From Pseudomonas brassicacearum subsp. brassicacearum (GTDB lineage Bacteria; Pseudomonadota; Gammaproteobacteria; Pseudomonadales; Pseudomonadaceae): 64,000 nt of DNA. The first letter of the stretch is position 1. Each line of letters opens with the position of its first letter. The DNA lies in NCBI RefSeq assembly GCF_008801605.1, contig NZ_VZPJ01000012.1:124001-188000 (forward strand), read 5' to 3'. Of the stretch, positions 9,190 through 18,158 are shown piece by piece. The notes under the pieces are model-generated. The model worked only from the letters and a program-made list of their open reading frames with translations, was not told the origin of the DNA and ran no database searches. Position numbers and translations under genes: made by a program.

Positions 9190-9954
9190 ATGTACAAACT
9201 GACCATCGAAGGCCTGCATAAAAGCTATGGCGAACATGAAGTGCTCAAGGGCGTTTCGCTCAAGGCCAAGACCGGCGACGTCATCAGCCTCATTGGCGCC
9301 AGCGGCTCAGGCAAAAGTACCTTTTTGCGCTGCATCAACTTCCTCGAACAACCCAACGACGGCGCCATGAGCCTGGACGGCCAGCCGATCCAGATGATCA
9401 AGGACCGCCACGGCATGCACGTGGCCGACGCCGACGAACTGCAACGCATCCGCACGCGCCTGGCCATGGTGTTCCAACACTTCAACCTGTGGAGCCACAT
9501 GACCGTGCTGGAAAACATCACCATGGCGCCACGCCGGGTGCTGGGGGTCAGCAAGCAGGAAGCCGACGACCGCGCCCGTCGTTATCTCGACAAGGTCGGC
9601 CTGCCGGCACGGGTCGCCGAGCAATACCCGGCGTTCCTCTCCGGCGGCCAGCAACAGCGCGTGGCCATTGCCCGCGCCCTGGCGATGGAGCCGGAGGTGA
9701 TGCTGTTCGACGAACCCACCTCGGCCCTGGACCCGGAGCTGGTGGGTGAAGTACTGAAGGTGATCCAGGGCCTGGCTGAGGAAGGCCGGACCATGATCAT
9801 GGTGACCCACGAAATGAGCTTCGCCCGCAAAGTCTCGAACCAGGTGCTGTTCCTGCACCAGGGCCTGGTGGAAGAAGAAGGCAGGCCGGAAGACGTGCTG
9901 GGCAATCCCACCAGCGAACGACTCAAGCAGTTTCTCAGTGGCAACCTGAAATAA
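9190..9954 (+). CDS. aotP: Basic amino acid ABC transporter ATP-binding protein (AotP/HisP)
   Basis: The 254-residue ATPase of the importer. It has Walker A GASGSGKST, Q-loop VFQHFNLW, signature LSGGQQQRVAIARAL and Walker B VMLFDEPTSALD, with the switch histidine in VTHEM. I chose the ATG at 9190, behind GAGG; an upstream in-frame start at 9127 would extend into the aotO coding end without homology support. In P. aeruginosa argR follows aotP, but here the next gene is a helicase. Confidence 0.94.
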   Translation: MYKLTIEGLHKSYGEHEVLKGVSLKAKTGDVISLIGASGSGKSTFLRCINFLEQPNDGAMSLDGQPIQMIKDRHGMHVADADELQRIRTRLAMVFQHFNLWSHMTVLENITMAPRRVLGVSKQEADDRARRYLDKVGLPARVAEQYPAFLSGGQQQRVAIARALAMEPEVMLFDEPTSALDPELVGEVLKVIQGLAEEGRTMIMVTHEMSFARKVSNQVLFLHQGLVEEEGRPEDVLGNPTSERLKQFLSGNLK

Positions 9955-9965
9955 ACCTCGGGTTC

Positions 9966-9994
9966 GATCGTTCCCACGCTCCTGCGTGGGAATG
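9966..9994. repeat. Short palindrome TTCCCACGC-TCCT-GCGTGGGAA
   Basis: A perfect 9-base-pair inverted repeat just downstream of aotP. It resembles a common short intergenic palindrome of fluorescent pseudomonads and lacks the T-run of an intrinsic terminator. Confidence 0.7.
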
Positions 9995-10087
9995 TCGCCA
10001 GGGACGCTTACCACGATATCCTGCATAAAACCTTTCGCATCCCGCCGTGGTCACTGAAAGAAGACGTTCAGGGCGCACACGGCAGGC

Positions 10088-12574
10088 ATGGCGACATCCA
10101 ACAATTTCGCGAAACAGTGGTTCGATGCCCGCGGCTGGAAGCCGTTCGCCTTTCAGAAGCAGGTATGGGCCGCGGTCAAGCGGGGGGAATCCGGGCTGCT
10201 GCATGCCAATACCGGTGCCGGCAAGACCTACGCCGTCTGGTTTGCCGCCCTCAACCGTTTCGCACGGCCGGCACCGCCGCTGGATAAACCGCGCAAACGT
10301 AAACCGCCGGCCGAACCACTGACTGTCCTGTGGATCACGCCGATGCGCGCATTGGCGGCCGACACCGGCAAAGCCCTCGAAGCCCCCCTGGCAGACCTGC
10401 ACCTGCCATGGAGCGTCGGCCTGCGCACCGGCGATACCAGCGCCAACGAACGCGCCCGCCAGGGCCGGCGCCTGCCCACCACGCTGATCACCACCCCCGA
10501 AAGCCTCACCCTGATCCTCGCCCGGGCCGATGCGCACGCCGCCGTCTCGACCCTGCGCATGGTCGTGGTGGATGAATGGCACGAGTTGCTCGGCAACAAA
10601 CGTGGTGTGCAATTGCAACTGGCCCTGGCGCGCTTGCGGCGCTGGCACCCCGAACTCATCGTCTGGGGCGTCTCCGCGACCCTGGGCAACCAGGCCCACG
10701 CCGAACAGGTATTGATCCCGCAAGGTAACGGGATCAGCGTGCGGGGGGCCGATGGCAAGGCGCTGCGGGTCGACACGCTGTTACCCCCGACCCTCGAACG
10801 TTTCCCGTGGGCCGGGCATATCGGCCTGAAGATGCTGCCTCAGGTCGTAGCCGAAATCGACGCCAGCAGCAGTTGCCTGGTCTTCACCAACACCCGGGCA
10901 CAATCGGAAATCTGGTATCAGGCGCTTCTTGAGGCGCGACCCGATTGGGCCGGGCTGATCGCCCTGCACCATGGCTCGCTGTCGCGTGACACCCGGGATT
11001 GGGTGGAACAGGCATTGAAGGACGGCCAGCTCAAAGCGGTGGTCTGCACGTCCAGCCTGGACCTGGGGGTGGACTTCCTGCCAGTGGAACGGGTGCTGCA
11101 GATCGGCTCGGCCAAGGGCGTAGCCCGACTGATGCAACGGGCCGGGCGCTCCGGCCACGCACCGGGCCGGACCTCGCGGGTGACGCTGGTGCCGACCCAC
11201 AGCCTGGAATTGATCGAGGCCGCCGCCGCGCAGGACGCCGTGGCCCAACGGCGCATCGAACCGCGCGAATCGCCCCACAAGCCGCTGGATGTCCTGGTGC
11301 AGCACTTGGTGAGCATGGCCCTGGGTGGCGGCTTCGTTCCCGACGAATTGTTCGAGGAAGTGCGAGGTGCCTGGGCCTACCGCGACCTCAACCCGGCCGA
11401 ATGGGCCTGGGCCCTGGCGTTTGTGCGCCATGGCGGCCTGTCATTGACCGCCTACCCCGATTACCGACGCGTCGAACCGGACGAACACGGAATCTGGCGA
11501 GTGCCTGACGCACGCCTGGCCCGGCGTCACCGCATGAGCATCGGCACCATCGTCAGCGATGCCAGCCTGCAATTGAAGTTCTGGAGCAAGGGCGGAGGCG
11601 GCAAGATCCTGGGTAGCGTAGAGGAAGGCTTCATCGCCCGTCTGCGCCCCGGTGACGGTTTCCTGTTCGCCGGGCGGTTGCTGGAATTGGTCCGGGTCGA
11701 GGACATGACCGCCTACGTGCGACGCAGCCAGGCCAGGAAGGCCGCTGTGCCGCGCTGGAACGGCGGGCGCATGCCGCTCTCCAGCGAACTGGCCGCCGCC
11801 GTCGTGGCCCGTCTGAGCGAAGCCGCCGCGGGCCGCTTCGAGGGCCCGGAGATGCACGCCGTACAGCCCCTGCTCTTGACCCAACAACGCTGGTCCGGTT
11901 TGCCCACGCAAAGCACATTGCTGGCCGAAGCCCTCAAGTCCCGGGAAGGCTGGCACCTATTCCTCTACCCGTTTGCCGGACGCCAGGTTCATCTGGGCCT
12001 GGCCAGCCTGCTGGCCTGGCGTGTCAGCCGGCAACAGCCGCTGACATTTTCCATTGCGGTCAACGACTACGGCCTGGAACTGCTCAGTGCCACGGCAGTG
12101 GATTGGTCGCAATACCTGACCCCGGGCCTGCTGAGCGTCGATCATCTGCTGACCGACGTGCTCGCGAGCCTGAATGCCGGGGAATTGGCCCTCAGGCGCT
12201 TTCGCGAAATCGCCCGGATCGCCGGGCTGGTCTTCGCCGGCTACCCCGGTGCGCCGAAAAGCACCCGGCAAGTCCAGGCGTCCAGCGGGTTGTTCTTCCA
12301 GGTGTTCAAGCAATACGACGCCAACAATCTCTTGCTGGCCCAGGCTGGGGAGGAAGTCTTGCGCGAAGAATTGGATATCCATCGACTGGAGCAGACCTTG
12401 CAACGCCTCAATACCTTGAAGCTGGACCTGCACGTGATCAAGCGCCCCACCCCGCTCGGGTTTGCGCTGCAGGTGGAGCGATTCCGGGAAAGCATGAGTT
12501 CGGAAAAGCTCGCCGACCGCATCCGGCGGATGGTCAGCGAACTGGAAAAGACTGCCGATCGCGGTGACGCCTGA
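10088..12574 (+). CDS. Lhr-Core type ATP-dependent DNA helicase
   Basis: An 828-residue superfamily 2 helicase. It shows Walker A NTGAGKT (residues 41-47), a DEVH-box variant DEWH (162-165), motif III VSATLGN, motif V SSLDLGVDF and motif VI QRAGRSGH, followed by the winged-helix and Lhr-specific core domains. The length fits the Lhr-Core form, without the large C-terminal extension of E. coli Lhr. Family members are 3'-5' translocases that unwind RNA:DNA hybrids. Its stop overlaps the start of the phosphoesterase gene. Together with the exonuclease/ligase pair at 2.6-5.4 kb it completes the four-gene repair set. Confidence 0.93.
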   Translation: MATSNNFAKQWFDARGWKPFAFQKQVWAAVKRGESGLLHANTGAGKTYAVWFAALNRFARPAPPLDKPRKRKPPAEPLTVLWITPMRALAADTGKALEAPLADLHLPWSVGLRTGDTSANERARQGRRLPTTLITTPESLTLILARADAHAAVSTLRMVVVDEWHELLGNKRGVQLQLALARLRRWHPELIVWGVSATLGNQAHAEQVLIPQGNGISVRGADGKALRVDTLLPPTLERFPWAGHIGLKMLPQVVAEIDASSSCLVFTNTRAQSEIWYQALLEARPDWAGLIALHHGSLSRDTRDWVEQALKDGQLKAVVCTSSLDLGVDFLPVERVLQIGSAKGVARLMQRAGRSGHAPGRTSRVTLVPTHSLELIEAAAAQDAVAQRRIEPRESPHKPLDVLVQHLVSMALGGGFVPDELFEEVRGAWAYRDLNPAEWAWALAFVRHGGLSLTAYPDYRRVEPDEHGIWRVPDARLARRHRMSIGTIVSDASLQLKFWSKGGGGKILGSVEEGFIARLRPGDGFLFAGRLLELVRVEDMTAYVRRSQARKAAVPRWNGGRMPLSSELAAAVVARLSEAAAGRFEGPEMHAVQPLLLTQQRWSGLPTQSTLLAEALKSREGWHLFLYPFAGRQVHLGLASLLAWRVSRQQPLTFSIAVNDYGLELLSATAVDWSQYLTPGLLSVDHLLTDVLASLNAGELALRRFREIARIAGLVFAGYPGAPKSTRQVQASSGLFFQVFKQYDANNLLLAQAGEEVLREELDIHRLEQTLQRLNTLKLDLHVIKRPTPLGFALQVERFRESMSSEKLADRIRRMVSELEKTADRGDA

Positions 12575-13230
12575 TGCCAGCGCCTTACCCCATCAGCCTG
12601 GCCGGCGAAGAACTCTGGTTGCTCCCGGAAAAAGCCGTGTACTGGCCCGCCCAGGAAACCCTGATGGTGGCCGATGTTCATTTCGGCAAGGCCGCCGCCT
12701 ATCGCAGCCTCGGGCAACCGGTGCCCCACGGCACCACCGCCAGCAACATCGCAGTACTGGATGCATTGCTGGCCAGCCTGCCGTGCCGACAGTTGATTTT
12801 TCTCGGGGATTTTCTCCACGGTCCCGGCTCTCATGCGCCCGGCACCTTGAAGGCACTTTCCGACTGGCGTGAGCGACATCCGCACTTGGCCATGACGCTG
12901 ATTCGTGGCAACCACGACAAACGCGCCGGTGACCCGCCGCCAGCGCTGAACATTCGCGTCGTACCGGAGCCGTTGCTTCTGGGCCCTTTCGCCGTGCAAC
13001 ACGAGCCTGCCCCACACCCCAGCCGCCATGTGCTGGCCGGTCACGTGCACCCGGTCTACCACCTGAGCGGCAAGGGCCGGCAACGCCTGCGCCTGGCCTG
13101 CTTTCGGCTGGGCAGCGAAATCAGCCTGCTGCCGGCCTTCGGTGCGTTCACGGGCGGTTATCGAGTCGAGCAAGACAGCGATTGCAGAATTTTTGTCATC
13201 GGCGATAACGAAATATGGCCCGTCAACTGA
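12574..13230 (+). CDS. Ligase/helicase-associated metallophosphoesterase (MPE)
   Basis: A 218-residue calcineurin-like phosphoesterase. Metal-binding motifs are in order: ADVHFGK, GDFLHG, RGNHDK and AGHVHP. It overlaps the helicase stop codon and is the MPE member of the Lhr-Core repair cluster, where homologues are manganese-dependent DNA nucleases. No signal peptide or membrane segment is visible. Confidence 0.92.
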   Translation: MPAPYPISLAGEELWLLPEKAVYWPAQETLMVADVHFGKAAAYRSLGQPVPHGTTASNIAVLDALLASLPCRQLIFLGDFLHGPGSHAPGTLKALSDWRERHPHLAMTLIRGNHDKRAGDPPPALNIRVVPEPLLLGPFAVQHEPAPHPSRHVLAGHVHPVYHLSGKGRQRLRLACFRLGSEISLLPAFGAFTGGYRVEQDSDCRIFVIGDNEIWPVN

Positions 13231-13266
13231 AGCACTCTGTGCTATCGCTGGCGGGCCATCGTCTCA

Positions 13267-13473
13267 TCAGGCAACAGGCGCAGGAGGCGGCTCGTCCGGC
13301 AGGGTAGGCTCGCCGGGTTCGGTAGGTTGTTCGTTGGGGGTATCGGGATCGGGCTGGCCAGGGATGCCGCCCGCCGCTTCGACAGGATGGGCCAGCAATG
13401 ACCAGGCCATGACGCCGATCTGATTGGGCTCAAGCCTTGCCAGTTCGGCACTGATTCGCGGATCGATCTTCAT
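13267..13473 (-). CDS. Small conserved-looking hypothetical protein, Pro-rich C-terminus
   Basis: A 68-residue protein starting MKIDPRISAELARL at an ATG behind AGGAG. The N-terminal half looks helical; the C-terminal half is a disordered stretch rich in Pro, Asp, Glu and Thr that ends PPPAPVA. An upstream in-frame start would add 20 residues but has no ribosome site as good. I recall similar small proteins in Pseudomonas but know of no function. It converges with the phosphoesterase gene, 36 bases apart. Confidence 0.6.
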   Translation of the reverse strand: MKIDPRISAELARLEPNQIGVMAWSLLAHPVEAAGGIPGQPDPDTPNEQPTEPGEPTLPDEPPPAPVA

Positions 13474-13575
13474 AGAGCAACTCCTGAGCGAAGGCCCGCT
13501 GCGCTGACGCACAAAAACGGGCAGTACACGCAATAGAGTGTCTGCCCGCCCAGGAATTCCAACAGCTCGTCAGAT

Positions 13576-14142
13576 TCAGGTACGCGGCAGTGTCACACCG
13601 CGCTGGCCCTGGTACTTGCCGCCACGATCCTTGTAGGAAACTTCACATTCTTCATCGGATTCCAGGAACAGCATCTGCGCCACACCCTCGTTGGCGTAGA
13701 TTTTCGCCGGCAGGGTCGTGGTGTTGGAGAATTCCAGGGTCACGTGGCCTTCCCACTCGGGTTCCAGCGGCGTGACGTTGACGATGATGCCGCAACGGGC
13801 GTAGGTACTCTTGCCCAGGCAGATGGTCAGCACGTTGCGCGGAATGCGGAAGTACTCGACGGTGCGCGCCAGGGCGAAGGAGTTCGGCGGGATGATGCAA
13901 ACGTCGCTCTTGACGTCGACGAAGCTCTTCTCATCGAAGTTCTTCGGGTCGACGGTGGCCGAATTGATATTGGTGAACACCTTGAATTCGTCGGCGCAGC
14001 GCACGTCGTAGCCGTAGCTGGAGACACCGAAGGAGATCAGCCGGTCGGCGCCTTCGCCACGCATCTGGCGTTCGACGAAGGGCTCGATCATGCCGTGCTC
14101 TTGCGCCATGCGGCGAATCCACTTGTCCGATTTGATGCTCAT
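13576..14142 (-). CDS. dcd: dCTP deaminase
   Basis: A 188-residue enzyme that deaminates dCTP to dUTP and so supplies dUMP for thymidylate synthesis in the cytoplasm. The MSIKSDKWIRRMAQEHGMIEP start, the RCADEFKVF segment, the CLGKSTYARCG region and the GHVTLEFSNTT block with the catalytic-site glutamate are diagnostic. Length matches the family. Confidence 0.97.
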   Translation of the reverse strand: MSIKSDKWIRRMAQEHGMIEPFVERQMRGEGADRLISFGVSSYGYDVRCADEFKVFTNINSATVDPKNFDEKSFVDVKSDVCIIPPNSFALARTVEYFRIPRNVLTICLGKSTYARCGIIVNVTPLEPEWEGHVTLEFSNTTTLPAKIYANEGVAQMLFLESDEECEVSYKDRGGKYQGQRGVTLPRT

Positions 14143-14496
14143 GGCGGTTTCCTGAAATAGCGAGGTGGAAAAAATACGTCCGGCATCTTACTGGGGCGCG
14201 GGTCCGAGTTCAAAGCGCGGTACGCAAATCTCGCCGATCCGCCTTGATTTCCGGGTCCTGCCGGCCATCGCCCGCGCCGTCAGTCACCAAATAAGAGAAA
14301 CCTTCGCAAAGACCATTGGCACATTCTGGAAAAAGGGTTAAGGTGGCGCCACTGTGCTGCTTGTGTCACTGAGAATCTCTACACGATATGTTGAATTTCG
14401 ATCCAACCATCTACAAGAATTTTTCCTGCTCTTTGCACTCAGTCTCGGCCAGGGTTCTTCCTGAGTCGCAGTTATCTTTGTTCAAGGAGTTACACC
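14143..14496 (+). promoter_or_regulatory. Gene-free region holding the cold-shock gene leader
   Basis: This 354-base gap separates divergent dcd and the cold-shock gene. Its AT-rich right half (from about 14310) and the AAGGAG ribosome site at about 14482-14487 fit the long structured 5' leader typical of cspA-like genes, in which temperature-dependent folding controls translation. I see no coding sequence; the promoter position is not clear. Confidence 0.45.
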
Positions 14497-14706
14497 ATGT
14501 CTAATCGCCAAACCGGTACCGTTAAGTGGTTCAACGATGAAAAAGGCTTCGGCTTCATCACCCCACAATCCGGTGACGACCTGTTCGTTCACTTCAAAGC
14601 TATCCAATCCGACGGCTTCAAAAGCCTGAAAGAAGGCCAACAGGTTTCTTTCATCGCTACCCGCGGTCAGAAAGGCATGCAAGCTGAAGAAGTTCAAGTT
14701 ATCTAA
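14497..14706 (+). CDS. Cold-shock domain protein (CspA family)
   Basis: A 69-residue single cold-shock domain. The RNP1 motif KGFGFITP and RNP2 motif LFVHF are present, with GTVKWFNDEKGFGF at the N-terminus. It binds single-stranded nucleic acid and acts as an RNA chaperone. The length is normal and it is monocistronic with a strong terminator. Which of the several csp paralogues it corresponds to cannot be told here. Confidence 0.95.
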   Translation: MSNRQTGTVKWFNDEKGFGFITPQSGDDLFVHFKAIQSDGFKSLKEGQQVSFIATRGQKGMQAEEVQVI

Positions 14707-14728
14707 CTTGTCCTTGCTTTAGTAAAAG

Positions 14729-14756
14729 GCCCCGCTCTCAAAAGCGGGGCTTTTTT
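14729..14756 (+). terminator. Intrinsic terminator of the cold-shock gene
   Basis: The stem GCCCCGCT / AGCGGGGC is followed by six T residues, 22 bases after the stop codon. Confidence 0.92.
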
Positions 14757-14788
14757 GTGCCTGTCTGTTTTGCAGGCACAAAAAATAA

Positions 14789-14877
14789 TGTGGGAGCGAG
14801 CTTGCTCGCGATAGCGGCGCTTCAGTCAACATTCATATTGCTGACATACCGCTATCGCGAGCAAGCTCGCTCCCACA
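14789..14877. repeat. REPIN (paired inverted REP)
   Basis: TGTGGGAGCGAGCTTGCTCG and its inverted copy flank a short spacer that contains CAGTCAACATTCATATTGCTGA. This is the classic REP doublet of fluorescent pseudomonads, mobilised in trans by RAYT transposases. Confidence 0.92.
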
Positions 14878-14898
14878 GGATTTGTTACTCGCCTGGGT

Positions 14899-15906
14899 TT
14901 ACCAGGTCACGCCAAACCCAGCCGTGTAGCGCGTCTTGCTCAAGTCGCTGTCTTCGGTGCCTTCAATGACATCCTTCTCAGCCTTGAGGTTGAGCGACGC
15001 CCAATCGGTAACCTTGTAGCGCAGCCCCACTTCAGCGTCATAGGCGTAATCCGCCACGTCGGACAGTGGCTTGCCCACTTCGCCGTTGGTGAAGAACTCG
15101 ACGCGCTTGCCAATCAGGTAGCGGTTGTAGTCCCACTTCATGGCGACGGAATAGAAGTTGTCCTTGCCGCCGTCGCGGTATTCATAGTCGGTGCGGTTCA
15201 ACAGCGAGCCCAGCGAGAACGCGCCCAGCTCGTCATCCCAGAACTGATAACCCGGACCGGTACCCACCACGCGCTGGCGCGCCAGGTCTTCGACTTTGTC
15301 GCGCTTGTAGTTCAGGCGGCCTTGCCAGAACCATTTGTCCGTCAGGAACCGGTCGAGGGAATATTCCAGGCGCCAGTTATCGGCGGAAACCACATCGTCC
15401 TGGAACTCACGGTTGTATTCACCCTCGGCGGTGTGCCGCCATCTGCCGTGGCGCGCCGAAGTCTTGAAGTCGATGTCGTAGTCGTCGGTATCTTTTTCCG
15501 CACGCTGGTAATCCAGCGCGGCATCGATGTTGCCCTTCCACACCAGATCCTCGACCACCGGCTTGGGCTTGAGAATCTGCTGGATACTGGCCAGATCGAC
15601 AGTCTTGGGCGCATCACCGTTGGCCAAGGTGACCTTGCCATCCTCGGCCGCATGCAGCGCCTTGGCTTTCTCGCCGGTATAAGCATCCTGCTTGACCAAG
15701 AGCTGCTGATCACTCTCCAGTGTCTTGACCTGTTTCCAGTCGATGGGAATCGCGCCGGCGTAATCGGTCTGGATCAGCAACTTGCCGCCATCAAAAACGG
15801 TAATCTTGCCACTGAGTTTGTCCCCATTCTTCAACCAGACGGTGTCGGCAAGCAAGGGCATGGAGGTACTGGCAACAGCCAGACAAAGCAGGGTTCTAGA
15901 CAACAT
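14899..15906 (-). CDS. DUF481 family outer-membrane protein
   Basis: A 335-residue protein with a signal peptide (residues 1 to about 20, ending PLLA). A short periplasmic segment around KNGDKLSGKI is followed by beta-strand-rich repeats, and the protein ends in TAGFGVTW, a terminal aromatic residue as in outer-membrane beta-barrels. DUF481 proteins are outer-membrane proteins of uncertain function, sometimes salt-induced. The gene is monocistronic and convergent with the cold-shock gene. Confidence 0.85.
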   Translation of the reverse strand: MLSRTLLCLAVASTSMPLLADTVWLKNGDKLSGKITVFDGGKLLIQTDYAGAIPIDWKQVKTLESDQQLLVKQDAYTGEKAKALHAAEDGKVTLANGDAPKTVDLASIQQILKPKPVVEDLVWKGNIDAALDYQRAEKDTDDYDIDFKTSARHGRWRHTAEGEYNREFQDDVVSADNWRLEYSLDRFLTDKWFWQGRLNYKRDKVEDLARQRVVGTGPGYQFWDDELGAFSLGSLLNRTDYEYRDGGKDNFYSVAMKWDYNRYLIGKRVEFFTNGEVGKPLSDVADYAYDAEVGLRYKVTDWASLNLKAEKDVIEGTEDSDLSKTRYTAGFGVTW

Positions 15907-16071
15907 AAGCGTATAAAGAGCTCAAGTTTGCGGTGAAAAGGCGGCATTATCCCCCGGGACGACACCTCAGCAAGGACTGACCAAAGTATTTGTAATGAGT
16001 TCATTTCTCAACCAGCTTTACAGGACTTAACCTACAAACGGCCACATACCCTCTTTTTCGGACGCCTGAAC

Positions 16072-16425
16072 GTGACTGATGCATCCCTGGATACCGAGAA
16101 CGCCGCCCAAATCCGCCGCACCACCCTTTACCTGACCCTGGCACAGGTGCCAGCGGGCAAGGTGGTCACCTATGGTCAACTGGCTGAAATGGCCGGCCTG
16201 GGCCGCGCGGCGCGCTGGGTCGGGCGGACCCTCAGCCAATTGCCGAACGACACGAAACTGCCCTGGCATCGGGTATTGGGTGCCGGCGGTCGGATCAGCC
16301 TGCCGGTGGGCAGCGCCTCAGGGGATGAACAGCGCGCACGCCTGCGCATGGAAGGGATCAGCGTCCTGAACAATCGTGTTGATATTCAGCGCCATGGCTG
16401 GCGCCCGGTAGAGCACAGCGGTTAG
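16072..16425 (+). CDS. Alkyltransferase-like protein (MGMT fold with Trp for catalytic Cys)
   Basis: A 117-residue protein homologous to the DNA-binding domain of O6-methylguanine-DNA methyltransferase. The active-site motif reads PWHRV (Trp65) instead of PCHRV, the hallmark of ATL proteins such as E. coli YbaZ. ATLs bind O6-alkylguanine lesions without removing the alkyl group and hand them to nucleotide-excision repair. The helix-turn-helix and arginine-finger region (GRAARWVGRTLSQ) is intact. The start is taken as GTG at 16072; no in-frame ATG is near. Confidence 0.9.
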   Translation: MTDASLDTENAAQIRRTTLYLTLAQVPAGKVVTYGQLAEMAGLGRAARWVGRTLSQLPNDTKLPWHRVLGAGGRISLPVGSASGDEQRARLRMEGISVLNNRVDIQRHGWRPVEHSG

Positions 16426-16469
16426 AGTGCGCGCTTTGTTTTCGCAATTTTTGAGGCAGACTCCAGCCC

Positions 16470-18029
16470 ATGCCCCGTAAAACCTGGCGCGCCGCCCTCG
16501 CCGCCTATGCCAGTCCCTCGACGCTCGTGCTGTTGCTGCTTGGCTTCGCCGCCGGCTTGCCGTACATGCTGGTGTTTTCCACGCTTTCGGTCTGGTTGCG
16601 CGAAGCCGGTGTGGCCCGCGAAACCATTGGCTACGCGAGCCTGATCGGCCTGGCATACGCCTTTAAGTGGGTCTGGTCGCCGCTGCTCGACCAATGGCGC
16701 CTGCCGCTGCTGGGTAAACTCGGGCGTCGGCGTTCATGGCTGGTGCTCTCCCAGGGCCTGGTGATCCTCGGCCTGATCGGCATGGGTTTCTGCGACCCAC
16801 AGAAACACCTGTCATGGTTGATCGCCATCGCCGTTATCGTGGCTTTCGCCTCTGCGACGCAGGACATCGCCGTCGACGCCTATCGCCTGGAGATCGCCGA
16901 CGACACCCGCCAGGCCGCCCTCGCCGCCAGCTACATGTCCGGCTACCGCATCGCGGCACTGCTGGCCACCGCTGGCGCCCTGTTCTTCGCCGAAGGGTTT
17001 GGCTCCACCGGCTTCAGCTACAAACACTCGGCCTGGGCCGGCACCTACCTGCTGTTCGGCGTATTGATGGTCCCGGCGCTGCTCACCTCGCTGTTCATGC
17101 GCGAACCGCCGGTGCCGCTGCGCACTCAACTGCAGGCCGGACGCTACTCGTTCGCCCATCAACTGGCGTCGGTGTTCGTGCTGATCGTGCTGCTGGTGTC
17201 TGTCCCGGCGATGTTCACCCAGCTCTACAACACCGACTTCGCCAGCGTGCTGTTCGAGGGTGTCAGCCTGCTCGACCTGCTGCTCGAAGACCGCGCATTC
17301 CTGCGAGCCATCCTCTATATCATCCTGACCGCCCTGTGCCTGTCGGCTGTGGGCCGCCGCGGATTGGCACCGGTGCTGACGCCGGTCAACGATTTCATCC
17401 TGCGTTACCGCTGGCAGGCCCTGCTGCTGCTCGGGCTGATCGCGACCTATCGGATGTCTGACACCGTCATGGGCGTCATGGCCAACGTGTTCTACATCGA
17501 CCAGGGGTTCACCAAGGACCAGATCGCCAGCGTCAGCAAGATTTTCGGGTTGATCATGACCCTCGTCGGTGCCGGCATGGGCGGCCTGCTGATCGTACGT
17601 TTCGGTATCCTGCCCATCCTGTTCATCGGCGGTGTCGCCTCGGCCGGCACCAACATCCTCTTCCTGATGCTCACCGACATGGGCGCCGACCTGAAGATGT
17701 TGATTGTCACCATCTCCCTGGACAACTTCAGCTCCGGCCTGGCCACTTCGGCGTTCGTCGCCTACCTGTCGAGCCTGACCAACCTGAAATTCTCCGCCAC
17801 CCAATACGCCCTGCTCAGCTCGATCATGCTGTTGCTGCCACGCCTGATCGGTGGTTATTCGGGCGTGATGGTGGAGAAGTTCGGCTATCACAACTTCTTC
17901 CTGATCACCGCGTTGCTGGGCGTTCCGACCCTGTTGCTGATCGCCTTGCACTGGTTCCAGGAGAACCGTCGCCAGGGCTCGACACCCACTGCGGAACCGA
18001 CGCCCACCCGGCCTGCGGAAGAGTCGTAG
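16470..18029 (+). CDS. ampG: AmpG family muropeptide MFS permease
   Basis: A 519-residue inner-membrane transporter of the major facilitator superfamily. The N-terminal LLLLGFAAGLPYMLVFSTLSVWLREAG and the following segment through GLAYAFKWVWSPLLDQ are typical of AmpG, which imports GlcNAc-anhydroMurNAc peptides for cell-wall recycling and beta-lactamase induction. About 12-14 membrane segments are visible, with a hydrophilic C-terminal tail. Pseudomonads can carry AmpG and AmpP paralogues; I cannot distinguish them with certainty. Confidence 0.87.
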   Translation: MPRKTWRAALAAYASPSTLVLLLLGFAAGLPYMLVFSTLSVWLREAGVARETIGYASLIGLAYAFKWVWSPLLDQWRLPLLGKLGRRRSWLVLSQGLVILGLIGMGFCDPQKHLSWLIAIAVIVAFASATQDIAVDAYRLEIADDTRQAALAASYMSGYRIAALLATAGALFFAEGFGSTGFSYKHSAWAGTYLLFGVLMVPALLTSLFMREPPVPLRTQLQAGRYSFAHQLASVFVLIVLLVSVPAMFTQLYNTDFASVLFEGVSLLDLLLEDRAFLRAILYIILTALCLSAVGRRGLAPVLTPVNDFILRYRWQALLLLGLIATYRMSDTVMGVMANVFYIDQGFTKDQIASVSKIFGLIMTLVGAGMGGLLIVRFGILPILFIGGVASAGTNILFLMLTDMGADLKMLIVTISLDNFSSGLATSAFVAYLSSLTNLKFSATQYALLSSIMLLLPRLIGGYSGVMVEKFGYHNFFLITALLGVPTLLLIALHWFQENRRQGSTPTAEPTPTRPAEES

Positions 18030-18158
18030 GAAACTTCAGAAAACGCCGGGGAAACCGGCGTTCGCATCGGGCGACCGCCCACGCGCCTGTACGCCAAGGC
18101 ATCTCGCCCGTACAATGCTCCGTCACTTCTCGTCATCAGCAACCGACAACGGCCAACC

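Noticed and set aside
16812..17951. 379-codon minus-strand frame opposite ampG
   Set aside because: It is a Gln/His-rich shadow of a membrane-protein gene, the usual artefact of antisense reading of hydrophobic codons.
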